DNA of 64,000 nt from Enterobacter sp. BIGb0383 (GTDB lineage: Bacteria > Pseudomonadota > Gammaproteobacteria > Enterobacterales > Enterobacteriaceae): contig NZ_RJKQ01000005.1 in NCBI RefSeq assembly GCF_003751845.1, forward strand, positions 1 to 64,000. The letters run 5' to 3'. Shown here one piece after another: positions 41,601 to 49,193 of the stretch. Each line of letters opens with the position of its first letter. Positions within the stretch are counted from its first letter, which is position 1. Under the pieces are notes generated by a model. It had not been told where the DNA came from. It ran no database searches and saw only the letters and a list, made by a program, of their open reading frames with translations. The translations under genes were made by a program, and so were the position numbers.

Positions 41601-44295
41601 TGACCACCGGCGGTACCACATCAACGGGAACATTCACGACCTGAGTGCCGGTATTTCCGGCGATATCGGTGGCAACAATCGTGACGTTTAACGGTGAGCT
41701 GGCATTGGTCAGCCCGGAGAGCGCACCGGATGGGATCACGGCACTCCAGTTACCGCTGGCATCCACCGTGCCCTGGTAGTTAACGCCATCGAGAGTGACA
41801 ACCACTTTCTGTCCGGCACCTTCAATGCCGGTTTTTCCGACCAGGGTCTGGTTCTGCCCAATTTCCTGCGCATTCAACACCCCGTCGCCGAACGGCGTAT
41901 CGAGGCTAATTTCCGGAAGAGTATTAATACGAATATTCAGCGTATGGTTATCGCTCACCGCGCCATTCGGCCCGTTGGCCGACGCGGTGATGGCAAGTGC
42001 CCCGTCAGGCTGCACCAGCAGAGTGCCTGCTGGCAGCGTCACCGACCAGTTGCCGTTGGCATCGGTGGATGCCGGGTATGTCCGCCCGCCAACCGCCAGC
42101 GTCACGGTGGTATTTGGACTTAATCCGGCGCTGGTCCCACGGATCGTAACCTGCCCGGTGGCTTCATCTCTGTTGATGAAATCATCACCGGCAATGATGC
42201 TGATGGCCACCCCGCCCTGGGTGGTATTCACATTAACCGTTTTGCTTCCCGTTCCCGTTTGTCCGGCCAGATCGGTCACGGTAACGCCGACAACATTATC
42301 GCCCTGCTGCAGTTTTTGTAGATCGGCGGCGCTTATCGCCACGCTCCAGTTACCGCTGGCATCGACCTGCGTGGTGTAGCGATGATCGCCTATGGTGACC
42401 TGCACCGTACTGCCCGCTGCCGCATTTTGCGTGCTGCCGGACAGGATCTGGTCGGTTTTTATCTCGGCGGCATTCAGGGCGTCATCGCCGGCGAATGTTG
42501 ATACGCTAATGGTCGGCGAGAGGGTTTTGACGTTAAACGCGGTATTCACCGTGGTGGTGTTGCCCGCCGCATCCGACAGGGTCGCCACCAGGGTGTTATT
42601 TCCCTGCGGGAGCGCAGCCAGATCGGCAGGCGACAGGGCGATCTCCCATTTACCGTCCACGCCGACGAGCGCCGTGTAGTTTTTACCGTTCAGCGTAACG
42701 GACACGCTCCGCCCCTGATCCTCAACCGAGGCGGTCCCGCTCAGTACCTGGCCCGCACTGGCTTCCTGCTGGCTGAGAATATTATCGCTGGTCAGCGACA
42801 GCACTGACAGCGATGGCGGGGTCAGGTCAACGGTAACGCTGCTCTGTACCTGACCGGTATTTCCTGCTGCGTCTTTGGCAATCACGACCACCGGCCAGGT
42901 TCCCTGGGTCATCTGTGCCATCAGGGAGGCGCTAATCAACAGCGTCCACGCCCCATTGGCATCGGCAAAGGTCTCCCAGGTTGTGCCCCCGATAGTGACG
43001 GTTACCGTCTGCCAGTTGCCTTTCACGCCCGTGTTCCCCGACAGGGTCTGGGAAGACGCCATATCCACGATATTGATATAGCCATCGCCAAGAGGTGTAT
43101 TCAGGGTGGGTGCAGGCTGGGTGTGGATCATCACATCCAGGTCCTGGGTCGCTTGCGCCGACTGACTACCACTCTGAACTCTGGCGGTCACCGTCTGGTT
43201 GCCGTCCTGCAGCAACTGCAGATCCGCAGCGGGGATCGTGGCGCTCCAGTTACCGGCGTTATCGACGGTTGCAACATAATTTTTCCCGTTAAAGGTCACG
43301 ATCAGCGTGACCCCCGGGCCGTACAGGCTGGTGATCCCCCGAACTTCCATCGGCTGCTCGGCTTCCGCCGCGCTCAGATGGTTATCGGTAGAGAGGATCG
43401 CGATGGCGACGGCGGGCTGGCTGGTATCGACGTTAATCGACTGGTTGCTGGTGACCACATTGCCGTTTTTATCGGTATAGCTGACGGTCACGACCTGCGA
43501 ACCGTTAGCCAGCGCCTGGAGATCCGCTGACGGGATCTCGACGCGCCACAGGCCATCACCGCCAATCCGGGCAAAATAGTTTTTGCCGTTCAGCCTGATG
43601 GAGACCATCTGTCCGGGATCGATGTTCTCTGATGTCCCCCACAGCAGCTGGCTCAGTTTAACTTCGGCTGAATTAAGTTCGTTATTACGGGCAAAGTTAC
43701 GGATAAAGATTCTGGGGGTGACGGGTTCTGGCTCCGGCTCAGGTTGTGGCTCGGGTTGCGGTTCCGGTTCCGGCTGCGGTTCGGGCTGTGGCTGCTGACC
43801 TTTATTCCCACCGCCGCCGCCTCCACCGCTGCTGGCCGCCGCGGCAACGCCACCAATCGCGAGCGCGCCCGCAAGCCCGCCCAGGATGCCCAGCGTCGAG
43901 ATCCCGGCCGCCCCCGTCAGTGCACCCACCGACGTGGTGGCAATAGAGGGAACCACGGCCTCAGCGACCGCCGGACCGGCTTCCGTGGCAAACGGAAAGG
44001 CGGCACGATGCACGCCCGTTACATCTTCAAAAACCAGCTCGCTGTGTAACCCATTCGCATCGAGGGTAAAAAAGCTTTGATAGCGTACGGTGGTCCCGTC
44101 CTTCATATGAACAATAAGGTCATTACCCTGACGCTCATAGAAATTAACCGACTCGGGTGAAGCATTAATTTTCACCACGCTGCTTTGCGAGAGATTAACG
44201 ACCCTGTCAGCACTTTGCGGATAATGTGTGATCTCGTTCCCATTTTCGCGACTAATAATATCCACGGTAGGAGAAAGTGCATTTGGTTCAGCCAT
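32677..44295 (-). CDS. bapA: Giant BapA-like biofilm adhesin, Ig-like repeats
   Basis: This 3872-residue type I secreted surface protein should mediate biofilm formation. Order: a BapA prefix-like beta domain (about 1-105), a Gly/Ala-rich hydrophobic stretch (about 118-165) and a Pro-Glu/Gln linker (168-191) that together may retain the N-terminus in the channel, then roughly 34 bacterial Ig-like repeats of about 100 residues (number estimated from length) with recurring cores like GxGxWSVxxPxxxLxxLxDG. The C-terminus has RTX-type Gly/Asp repeats (GSAGNDTIHL, IDGGAGTDTL) and an export signal ending GLHVNMV. No cysteines were noticed. AGGAAC precedes the ATG. In Salmonella bapA also lies next to smpB. 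Confidence 0.88.
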   Translation of the reverse strand: MAEPNALSPTVDIISRENGNEITHYPQSADRVVNLSQSSVVKINASPESVNFYERQGNDLIVHMKDGTTVRYQSFFTLDANGLHSELVFEDVTGVHRAAFPFATEAGPAVAEAVVPSIATTSVGALTGAAGISTLGILGGLAGALAIGGVAAAASSGGGGGGGNKGQQPQPEPQPEPEPQPEPQPEPEPEPVTPRIFIRNFARNNELNSAEVKLSQLLWGTSENIDPGQMVSIRLNGKNYFARIGGDGLWRVEIPSADLQALANGSQVVTVSYTDKNGNVVTSNQSINVDTSQPAVAIAILSTDNHLSAAEAEQPMEVRGITSLYGPGVTLIVTFNGKNYVATVDNAGNWSATIPAADLQLLQDGNQTVTARVQSGSQSAQATQDLDVMIHTQPAPTLNTPLGDGYINIVDMASSQTLSGNTGVKGNWQTVTVTIGGTTWETFADANGAWTLLISASLMAQMTQGTWPVVVIAKDAAGNTGQVQSSVTVDLTPPSLSVLSLTSDNILSQQEASAGQVLSGTASVEDQGRSVSVTLNGKNYTALVGVDGKWEIALSPADLAALPQGNNTLVATLSDAAGNTTTVNTAFNVKTLSPTISVSTFAGDDALNAAEIKTDQILSGSTQNAAAGSTVQVTIGDHRYTTQVDASGNWSVAISAADLQKLQQGDNVVGVTVTDLAGQTGTGSKTVNVNTTQGGVAISIIAGDDFINRDEATGQVTIRGTSAGLSPNTTVTLAVGGRTYPASTDANGNWSVTLPAGTLLVQPDGALAITASANGPNGAVSDNHTLNIRINTLPEISLDTPFGDGVLNAQEIGQNQTLVGKTGIEGAGQKVVVTLDGVNYQGTVDASGNWSAVIPSGALSGLTNASSPLNVTIVATDIAGNTGTQVVNVPVDVVPPVVTVADFAGNNFLNVSEANITQTLSGTATGVQQGDSVTLQLNGKTYTTTIGQNGAWSIPVTSADLKALPDGTVNMTVTVTDSAGNATVTTRPIQVAVDPTKQPVLSVDPVTSNNILDAAELNEAVTLTGKSLNVQTGQTVTVFLGTQSWTGTVDASGNWSVQIPQGDLASLTNNGYTLVVSVSDQAGNAASTQHNFTVDTDLSAISVLPITGDNAINVAEAATGFTISGISSNLAASSPITATMNGKSYFVTLGSNGNWSVSVPPEDAQALADGKATLTVSAVDELGNPISASHDFTVMINKVPSATINTPFGDGVLNAAEAAGTPTLTGSTGVLGAGQTVVVNIGGTNYSAIVDANGNWSLATPAALLNMPDTGITPVPYTVTASDAAGNTSIISGSIDIDKTPPALGLQAVSGGYVNAAEVGQVVPITGTGGPYDPDHPHTIVVVVNNQTYTTTLLSNGTWSISLPAGALAGLPDGPVSYTVTISDSAGNPTVLNNSFILDANPATLPTITINPLSGDDFINVNEASQPLVISGKTTYIEANSNVSVVFNGVTYQGILVQPNGTWSLTLPSSSMTGLTSGTQVITVTASDAAGNTATDNHNLTFVADATKLPSLTVNVIAGDDVINAIEHLQALTIDGTSLNLTAGRVVTVTLNGKSYTGLVDSTGKWSVEVPAADVQALSSGTGSQPYTVTANATDIANNAATPVNHTVTVDLIGPAITLDSGSFVADGKVSISETAATQVLSGTAPEGQIVTLNVGGNIVETVAGAGNTWSMTVPLGILQNLTQGTAEWTLSATDKDGNTTEVKIPVDVNSTTAPTLTMGTPFGDALVNINDAQQGTTVTGTSTGLAVGTIVTLSIDGTTVRTGTVGSDGNWSIILGSSDIPANSSGTHVYTVSAQDGWSNQAGATANVDYLLTQPTLPSLSGLFGGDGKINFVEASAGQILTGSTSVTGPGQTVTISIDGSNPITVPVNNDGSWALTLPPAALLALNDGSHLMTVVVSDRAGNTSTGSTSFTVQTDALPEPTLAMPFTDGILNIVESDAVTGTLGGSTGLARANIQSVTIRINGADYGPATINADGTWSLSITSGQMKAFPDGNVSVEITVTDSAANVITGSGSFIAATHSAPVLGPVVAFTDGVLNHVESTSDQTISGTTNIAGAGQKVSLVLNGITYNGTVLQDGSWTIDLPGAVLQNLPNGSTQTLNITATDASGNTNSLPVNFTVQTTLPSPSIIDLFGSDNLLSVGEASLPLTLTGTTGVTGSNQYVKLTIDVNGVSYQATVLPNGNWILPLPANALNGLTNGEHTITVTAEDQYGNVNESVRDFSAALSNPAVTLASAFGDGYVSLSDVTSPMTLTGTLTTAIPGTTVVSVTIGGKEFFGVVNPAGTGWSLTLNQADWSGVTNGLQSIDVKVTDVANNVTTITQPVNIALIQPTISVTSAFAGGTLDYGESLAVQTLSGTSTNLEAGQTITITIGGKPFQATVQSDHSWSLQVTPEQMVGMTSGTITLTATDKAGNPTTVTGTTDLGLIIDITPPAAWVTIDTIGLNNSLNAAALASGNTTISGKSGNVSGVITLVIGGTTYNNIPIGSDGSWQVTVPGTALSEGPNSITASGTGAANAAVNVTVDTVAPSLAIDPFADLNSAGKAVDQTLTGTSDANGREVRIELLNSAGTVVKVYYSTVAGGNWSASIPKGDLAGLTDGNYTFQASVSDSAGNPQQTTEGFTLDATPPLLDVDFDLLPAVLNTLSTANGLLISGEGKQGESLIIRIGPLSLPATVGPDGKWSVTFPKANLLTLTDGAQVVSITATDAAGNTSTDSVTLNVALNQGLGVAIDSVFGNDGVLNVAESQVSQILTGHVNGDYRGATVKLTIAGTEISVPVGNDGKFSISLPPSLWQGLSTQTLSLALLVTDANGNVVPSNSADPLANVRLSLGDLPKAVEAVTLAVGNVIDVDNVINNVESATAHTISGLVSNAAKVGSVVLIIGGQTITGAIDAVTGLWSATLGSSLLQGLQDGTITGKVNITDLDGNLVSTDISFGVAKTLPTITLGSLFGDGTLSLNELVSGVLSGTTTGLAGRQVTITIGSTASFTATVDSTGKWSVSLPSTVADALKALGTAGPLTVTMAATDQYGNSATSASGSLKLDLLSPVLNSLTLFGSNTLSAIGAQTDKLITGSVANAVDGSLVQVNVGGKIFTGTVIGGAFSITAKSTDLLGLTDGNLTANVTVTTPSGNTLLDATHNAIVNLTKLPVVNITSLFGNDGYLNLSEANLGQTIGGTVTNMTNGTIRVTLGGVIHDVAVINGAWSLGLTTAELKGLGDGSLTLKASVTDSAGNQATGSQVITSIVTNVPNITLNPLFGGNGLDLNDLLSQQFISGSVTNLAAGAQVKIVLGGFNYTATVNADGTWKAALPTVDLQKLADGLLNVSVSVQDVAGNSATAAVTPSVAINTLPTLVVNSIFGDGGLSIADLLKAQVISGTTNDSGIGSQVQVTLGTHTYTATVGADKTWSISVPTGDLSQLLDGNLTVGVSLTNPAGKTVTGSGALAVLSHNAPSISLTSLFGNDGWLNISEASTAQTITGKITGLADGAKVVVTVGNTILDPGKITVNANGTWTATVDSNILKGLTDGALKVKVDVTDKVGNTSSSVVDVNSKQTAPTVQINALSSILGLLTLSISGKSTNVGAGGSIRVSLANSAVYAVVTPDANGNWTASLGSVLNLGVILSLTSILNIDAVDAAGNHTYLNVGLNGNIISTTPPATLMALEADTLSVLAASESSDDHSSLSTATAAKVSALSASTVEAQSAENQQTTEENVASGAYTIGGVTITLADGTQHSGDSVEGSAGNDTIHLSSLGLTHIDGGAGTDTLILDGQNILLDLTALGEKIENIEIVDLGSSGTNSITLDLQQALRITDKPEDDLLIKGGAGDRVNLVQGQGDIWSVSGQRDIDGLQFDVYHNSSQNNTLGDVLIQHGLHVNMV

Positions 44296-44841
44296 CTTGA
44301 TGTTCCTCTCGCTGCAAGGTAATTACGCACGGCGGCGGTAAACAGGGGCAAAGCACCTGAAAACGGGCATCACCTTGAAATTAGAATAATGAATTCAATC
44401 GCAAGACATTGATTGGCAAAAGAATAATCAATTCATTGCATTACAACCATCTGAGTGATCGTATTAAAATCTATAACAAGGTCACTGTATTTAAGCAAAT
44501 AAAAACAATAAATAAGTTTATTTCACAAAATGCAGGTGATGGGCTACTCGACAGTAAAATGGGTATACTTAAGTTATACTAAACTACTCCGTAATGATAT
44601 TTAAGCGGCATTAAAACATCCCACTATAAATAGGAGGGAGAAATTAAATATAATATATCATGCAGGTTTAAATGACATTTTCGTTAAGGTTCGCACGATT
44701 AATAATTCCCTTTTTAATTATTTCAGTAAAATCCGGTCGCGTGCACACCCACCTTATTTGTACGGAATTTAACCACAAAACCCGCCTGCGTCAGGGACTA
44801 GCGCTGCACGTCACAACTCTGTTATACTGCGCGAACACTGT
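44296..44841. other. AT-rich bapA-ssrA intergenic region
   Basis: About 545 bases of AT-rich DNA hold the upstream control region of bapA (minus) and the ssrA promoter (plus), with the -10 TATACT of ssrA at 44823-44828. The bapA promoter could not be fixed. Low GC and A/T tracts would suit H-NS binding, which is an inference. No gene is evident; the frame 44672-44965 is not real because it runs through tmRNA. Confidence 0.5.
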
Positions 44842-45205
44842 GGGGCTGATTCTGGATTCGACGGGATTTGCGAAACCCAAGGTGCATGCCGAGGTTGCGG
44901 CAGGCCTCGTAAAAAAGTCGCAAAAAATAGTCGCAAACGACGAAAACTACGCTTTAGCAGCTTAATAACCTGCTAAGAGCCCTCTCTCCCTAGCCTCCGC
45001 TCTTAGGACGGGGATCAAGAGAGGTCAAACCCAAAAGAGATCGCGCGGATGCCTTGCCTGGGGTTGAAGTGCTAAAACTAATCAGGCTAGTTTGTCAGTG
45101 GCGTGTCTGTCCGCAGCTGGCAGGTGAATGTAAAGACTGACTAAGCATGTAGTGCCGAGGATGTAGAAATTTCGGACGCGGGTTCAACTCCCGCCAGCTC
45201 CACCA
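44842..45205 (+). ncRNA. ssrA: tmRNA
   Basis: The sequence starts GGGGCTGATTCTGGATTCGA and ends CCGCCAGCTCCACCA, about 364 nt, like E. coli tmRNA. The tag frame at 44933-44965 encodes ANDENYALAA then TAA, preceded by the resume Ala codon in the tRNA part. The tRNA-like ends pair and the 3' CCA is encoded. It works with SmpB to rescue stalled ribosomes and is the integration target of the downstream island. Confidence 0.98.
45165..45205 (+). other. Island attachment site (attL) in the ssrA 3' end
   Basis: The integrase gene begins 184 bases after the tmRNA 3' end, and tyrosine integrases of this family recombine within tRNA/tmRNA 3' ends while rebuilding the gene. The core is expected within the T-arm/acceptor segment (GGGTTCAACTCCCGCCAGC). 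The matching attR copy was not found elsewhere in the window, so the exact core is not defined. Confidence 0.6.
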
Positions 45206-45238
45206 CATTATGATCCGGATACGTCCGGCGAAGTACAG

Positions 45239-45273
45239 AAAGCCCGCATGGCACAAGCTCTGCGGGCTTTTTT
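45239..45273 (+). terminator. ssrA-proximal intrinsic terminator
   Basis: A 10-bp stem AAAGCCCGCA / TGCGGGCTTT with a 12-base loop is followed by T6. It lies 33 bases past ssrA, probably inside the island. Confidence 0.88.
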
Positions 45274-45314
45274 GTGTCTGTTATTGTCCGAGAAAATCCA
45301 GCCAAATCCAGAGA

Positions 45315-45372
45315 TAATTGGTACACGTTTAGGTACACGCTATACTGTGGTCCATTAAACGTGTACCAATTA
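45315..45372 (+). promoter_or_regulatory. Integrase promoter framed by 16-bp inverted repeats
   Basis: TAATTGGTACACGTTT (45315-45330) and its exact reverse complement (45357-45372) flank a third GGTACACG copy (45332-45339) and a -10 TATACT (45341-45346). The right arm ends 16 bases before the int ATG. These could be integrase arm sites or an operator for autoregulation. Confidence 0.6.
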
Positions 45373-45388
45373 TGGAAGGGATACCAAC

Positions 45389-46591
45389 ATGGCGCGCATC
45401 ACACGCCCTCTCACAAACAACGAGATCCTCAAAGCTAAGCCCCGTGAAAAAGACTTTACCCTGCACGATGGTGATGGCCTGTTCTTACTGATAAAGGCCT
45501 CCGGTAAAAAGCTCTGGCGTTTTCGTTACCAACGTCCGGTAAGTGGTAGCCGGACAAATTTAAGTCTCGGTCCATACCCTGCCCTCACTCTCGCAACAGC
45601 TCGTCAGATACGCGATCAGCATTTAACCACACTCGCGCAAGGCATTGATCCACAGCAGCAGCAGGAGCAAGCGTCAGAACAACGTCAGATAGAGATGGAT
45701 AGCATTTTCTCAACTGTGGCCGCCAACTGGTTCCAGATTAAAAGGAAAAGCGTCACAGAGGATTATGCGAAAGACATTTGGCGTTCATTAGATAAAGACG
45801 TGTTCCCGGCGATCGGCGCAATACCAGTGCAAGAAGTTAAAGCCAGAACGATTGTTGAAGCACTGGAGCCAATCAAAGCTCGTGGCGCTCTTGAGACCGT
45901 TCGTCGCCTGGTGCAGCGTATAAATGAAATAATGATTTTTTCGGTTAACACCGGCCTTATTGATGTAAATCCGTCATCAGGTGTAGGTATGGCTTTTGAG
46001 AAACCCAAAAAACAAAACATGCCTACGCTGCGCCCGGAGGAACTCCCAATGCTGATGCGTTCTTTAATTATGTCAAACCTCTCAGTTCCAACTCGCTGCC
46101 TGATTGAATGGCAACTCCTTACGCTTGTACGTCCTTCCGAGGCTTCCGGCGCTCGATGGGTAGAGATCGATCTTGGTAAAAAGCTCTGGACCATTCCAGC
46201 CGAACGCATGAAAGCTAAACGAGAACATGTAGTTCCTTTATCATCTCAGGCGTTAAATGTCCTTGAGATAATGATACCTATTAGCGCCCATCGCGAGCAT
46301 GTATTCCCAAGTCGAAATGACCCAAAACAGCCGATGAGTAGCCAAACGGCTAACGCAGCTTTAAAGCGAATTGGTTTTAGTGGTAAATTAGTTGCACATG
46401 GATTACGCTCCATAGCAAGCACCGCAATGAATGAAGCTAACTTCAACCCTGATGTTATTGAATCTTCCTTAGCTCACATTGAGAAAAACTCAGTCCGTAA
46501 AGCTTACAACAGGGCAACCTATCTGAGCCAAAGAGAAGAGCTCATGCAATGGTGGGGCGAAATGATAAGATCAGCTTCATCCCGTCGGTAA
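45389..46591 (+). CDS. int: P4-type tyrosine integrase
   Basis: The 400-residue site-specific recombinase has the N-terminal DUF4102 arm-binding domain (LTNNEILKAKPREKDFTLHDGDGLFLLIK in part), a SAM-like core-binding domain and a C-terminal catalytic domain. Catalytic residues are visible: Arg in LVRPSEASGARW, His-x-x-Arg in AHGLRSIAST, and the Tyr nucleophile in RKAYNRATYL. GGAAGG lies 8 bases before the ATG. It abuts ssrA, which identifies the integration site. Confidence 0.95.
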   Translation: MARITRPLTNNEILKAKPREKDFTLHDGDGLFLLIKASGKKLWRFRYQRPVSGSRTNLSLGPYPALTLATARQIRDQHLTTLAQGIDPQQQQEQASEQRQIEMDSIFSTVAANWFQIKRKSVTEDYAKDIWRSLDKDVFPAIGAIPVQEVKARTIVEALEPIKARGALETVRRLVQRINEIMIFSVNTGLIDVNPSSGVGMAFEKPKKQNMPTLRPEELPMLMRSLIMSNLSVPTRCLIEWQLLTLVRPSEASGARWVEIDLGKKLWTIPAERMKAKREHVVPLSSQALNVLEIMIPISAHREHVFPSRNDPKQPMSSQTANAALKRIGFSGKLVAHGLRSIASTAMNEANFNPDVIESSLAHIEKNSVRKAYNRATYLSQREELMQWWGEMIRSASSRR

Positions 46592-46637
46592 ATAAAAACA
46601 AAGTATCAAACTAAATATAACCATGAAATGAGGGCTT

Positions 46638-49151
46638 ATGGATATCGAAACTAGAGATATAATACTCAAAGAAATTTTACCTCTGGTAGAAAAAGGGGAG
46701 CTTGCTCTTTTTCTCGGGGCAGGAGCAAGTATCGGCACCCCTTCAATTAACACACTGACAATCCCTTCATCTGGGCAATTGGTGAAAAGGATTTGTGAGG
46801 CTTGTGATTATGACGATGAAGATGATACAAATACAGACCTCCAAACTGCATTCGGTGTGGGCCAAGATGAAATAGATAACTTTGAGAACTTCCTGATTTC
46901 AAATTTCATCTGTGAAAGACCTTTATCATGGCAAATTAACATTTTCAGACTTTGGTGGAGAATCATATTTACGACAAACATTGACGATGTCCCTGAGAAA
47001 TGTATAGAAACCTTAAAAAAAGATGATAAATCATACCCAGATTATCAAGTATTTAATTATTTAGATAGAGAACCTGTTTTTCGAATCCCTACAGCTCCAG
47101 AAGTTGTAAAACTACACGGGTGCGTCAATAAAATAAAAGATGGATTCGTTTTTGATACAGTTAGCTATGCTGACAACACCGTCAAGCAGAGCGACTGGAT
47201 AAGCCGCAGTGCTTTACATATAACTCATGGGCATTGCCTTTTCGTCGGTTCCAAATTTAAAGAAAGTGATATTGAATTCGCGATACGACAAAGGAAAAAT
47301 TGGGATAATAATGGCGCTAACTTAACAAACTGGATCGCAATAAAAGATTTTTCATCTATGGAGGAAAAAGCCTACTTACGCCGAGGCATAAAGCCACTAA
47401 AATGCACTGCAGATGAAATATTCAACTTGCTTTATGATAATATTCAATATATATCTCCAGCGAAGTTTATAAAGCGTAAAGCCCCATTCCTAGCAAACAC
47501 AACAAATAACACCAAAGCTCTATCCTGGTTTTCTGAAAACCTGGAGTCAGTAAGAGATGCAATTAAGCACTGGTCAACGAAAACGGGACCATTTACAAGA
47601 TTTTATTTCGGGGATATGCCTGACTGGTTTTATATAAGCCATAACGTACCAGCCAAATTTAGCTATGTTGACAATTTAGTCAGAACCGTATTATCTTTCA
47701 AAAACTCTAACGACAAAGCCAATCTAATTCACATAATCGGATCAATTGGATCAGGAAAAACAACAGTTGCACTACAGGCACTTTCAATTCTTTCCAGCAC
47801 CCAAGACAACATATACAATTTCATCGGCGTAAATGGTATACATGTCGAAAACTTATGGAATGTAATTAAAGACGTCAAAGGACTAGTTGTTATTTACATT
47901 GATTCCGCAGCAAATCATTTTTACGCGGTAAACAATATTATAGAAAGAGCACTAGATAGCAATACAGGCTGTAAACTATGTGTGATAACGGAAGATCGTT
48001 CAATTCAATATTATCTTAATAACCGTCACTTATATCAAATACCTCATAAGATAATTCATAAAATCACTCTCAACACTCTTGATAGAAATGACGCCTCAAT
48101 CCTATTGGAAAAAGCCGATTCACTTGGTGTAATCTATGAGAAATTGAAGGGCTTAAATAATCACAAGCGAGTTGAGAAAGTTATCAGTTTCGATAAAGGT
48201 TACAAAGGCGATCTATTAGCAACACTTTATGATCTATCATCAGGAGAATCATATCGCGACAAATTAAACGATGAATATCGTGAGATAACATCACCAGAAG
48301 CAAAATCTTTATATGAAATCATTTCTTTGGTCACAGCATGCAAACTTCCTCTACCGCTAAACTATTTATCCGACAGTGAAAACATATCAGTCAACACCGC
48401 AATGCAGTACTTAAAAAAAGACCTGGAAGGAAAAATCCATATACGTGAACACAACAAATCAACCATTAGCATAACAGCCAGGCATTACACAATAGCTGAA
48501 TTCCATTTAACAAAATGCTTCCATAAAGAGACGATTAAAAACCACATCATTAAACTAATGCAGTGTATGTCGAAGAAATTCACTATTAGTGATATCAAAA
48601 TGCACCCTATAAGCTACAGAATCTATAGAAGCATTTTATCTTACCATTTCCTTTCCGAACAAGTTTTTGCTAAGACAAGCGACTATAAATACATACATGA
48701 AATATATTCAACCTGCCAATCTCTCTATGCGCACGATGGTGTGTTCTGGCTTCAATATGGTCTTTTTCTCGAGAAGGACAAACAAATCCCTGAGGCTTTG
48801 CACTGTTTCCGTCGAGGGCTTGATTTGTACGACTCCTTCCAAATTCGACATGCTCTTGGGCATCTCTTATTAAAAAAATACACAGCCGAAGGGATGAAGG
48901 ATGAACAGGAATACCTTGAGGGCGTTCAATGGCTCGAGGGTGAAATAAAAACAAGGACAGCTGACTCATATCCATACACTACACTATGCTCACAGCTATC
49001 TAAAATTCTTAGTATCAACCCGCAACACCAACATGCTAAAGAAACCTTACAGAAATACGTTTCAATCGCATTAAATCAAAGTTGTTTTGATGACGAAGCT
49101 TTAATTAGAGCTGTAACTCACGCAATGAAAATAATGAATTCCAACAAGTAA
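46638..49151 (+). CDS. SIR2-like/P-loop NTPase protein, candidate anti-phage defence
   Basis: The 837-residue protein has an N-terminal SIR2-like domain: LFLGAGAS (24-31), TTNIDD (112-117) and KLHG with the likely catalytic His160. A P-loop NTPase follows (GSIGSGKTT, 368-376; Walker B-like LVVIYID, 416-422), then a winged-helix-like and TPR-like helical C-terminus (about 690-735). This architecture recalls Avs/STAND defence proteins whose SIR2 effector destroys NAD+ on sensing phage; that function is inferred. Codon use is strongly AT-rich compared with its neighbours, a sign of transfer. It is a lone gene between int and cos, the cargo slot of P4-like satellites. Confidence 0.8.
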   Translation: MDIETRDIILKEILPLVEKGELALFLGAGASIGTPSINTLTIPSSGQLVKRICEACDYDDEDDTNTDLQTAFGVGQDEIDNFENFLISNFICERPLSWQINIFRLWWRIIFTTNIDDVPEKCIETLKKDDKSYPDYQVFNYLDREPVFRIPTAPEVVKLHGCVNKIKDGFVFDTVSYADNTVKQSDWISRSALHITHGHCLFVGSKFKESDIEFAIRQRKNWDNNGANLTNWIAIKDFSSMEEKAYLRRGIKPLKCTADEIFNLLYDNIQYISPAKFIKRKAPFLANTTNNTKALSWFSENLESVRDAIKHWSTKTGPFTRFYFGDMPDWFYISHNVPAKFSYVDNLVRTVLSFKNSNDKANLIHIIGSIGSGKTTVALQALSILSSTQDNIYNFIGVNGIHVENLWNVIKDVKGLVVIYIDSAANHFYAVNNIIERALDSNTGCKLCVITEDRSIQYYLNNRHLYQIPHKIIHKITLNTLDRNDASILLEKADSLGVIYEKLKGLNNHKRVEKVISFDKGYKGDLLATLYDLSSGESYRDKLNDEYREITSPEAKSLYEIISLVTACKLPLPLNYLSDSENISVNTAMQYLKKDLEGKIHIREHNKSTISITARHYTIAEFHLTKCFHKETIKNHIIKLMQCMSKKFTISDIKMHPISYRIYRSILSYHFLSEQVFAKTSDYKYIHEIYSTCQSLYAHDGVFWLQYGLFLEKDKQIPEALHCFRRGLDLYDSFQIRHALGHLLLKKYTAEGMKDEQEYLEGVQWLEGEIKTRTADSYPYTTLCSQLSKILSINPQHQHAKETLQKYVSIALNQSCFDDEALIRAVTHAMKIMNSNK

Positions 49152-49159
49152 TACATACT

Positions 49160-49193
49160 GCATTCACCACTATTAATTGATGGTGGTGAATGC
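49160..49193 (+). terminator. Hairpin after the SIR2-NTPase gene
   Basis: An 11-bp perfect stem (GCATTCACCAC / GTGGTGAATGC) lies 9 bases after the stop codon. No T run follows. Confidence 0.5.

Noticed and set aside
32900..43600. Regularly spaced repeats that could suggest a CRISPR-like or tandem DNA repeat array
   Set aside because: The periodicity of about 300 bases encodes protein Ig-like domains; the DNA copies are diverged and in frame.
33067..43930. Many long plus-strand frames opposite the adhesin gene, up to 370 codons
   Set aside because: They are antisense shadows of a GC-rich repetitive gene, low in hydrophobic cores and with no plausible ribosome-binding sites.
44672..44965. 97-codon plus-strand frame ending in ANDENYALAA
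   Set aside because: Its end is the tmRNA tag sequence; the frame only runs through the ssrA promoter and 5' part by chance.
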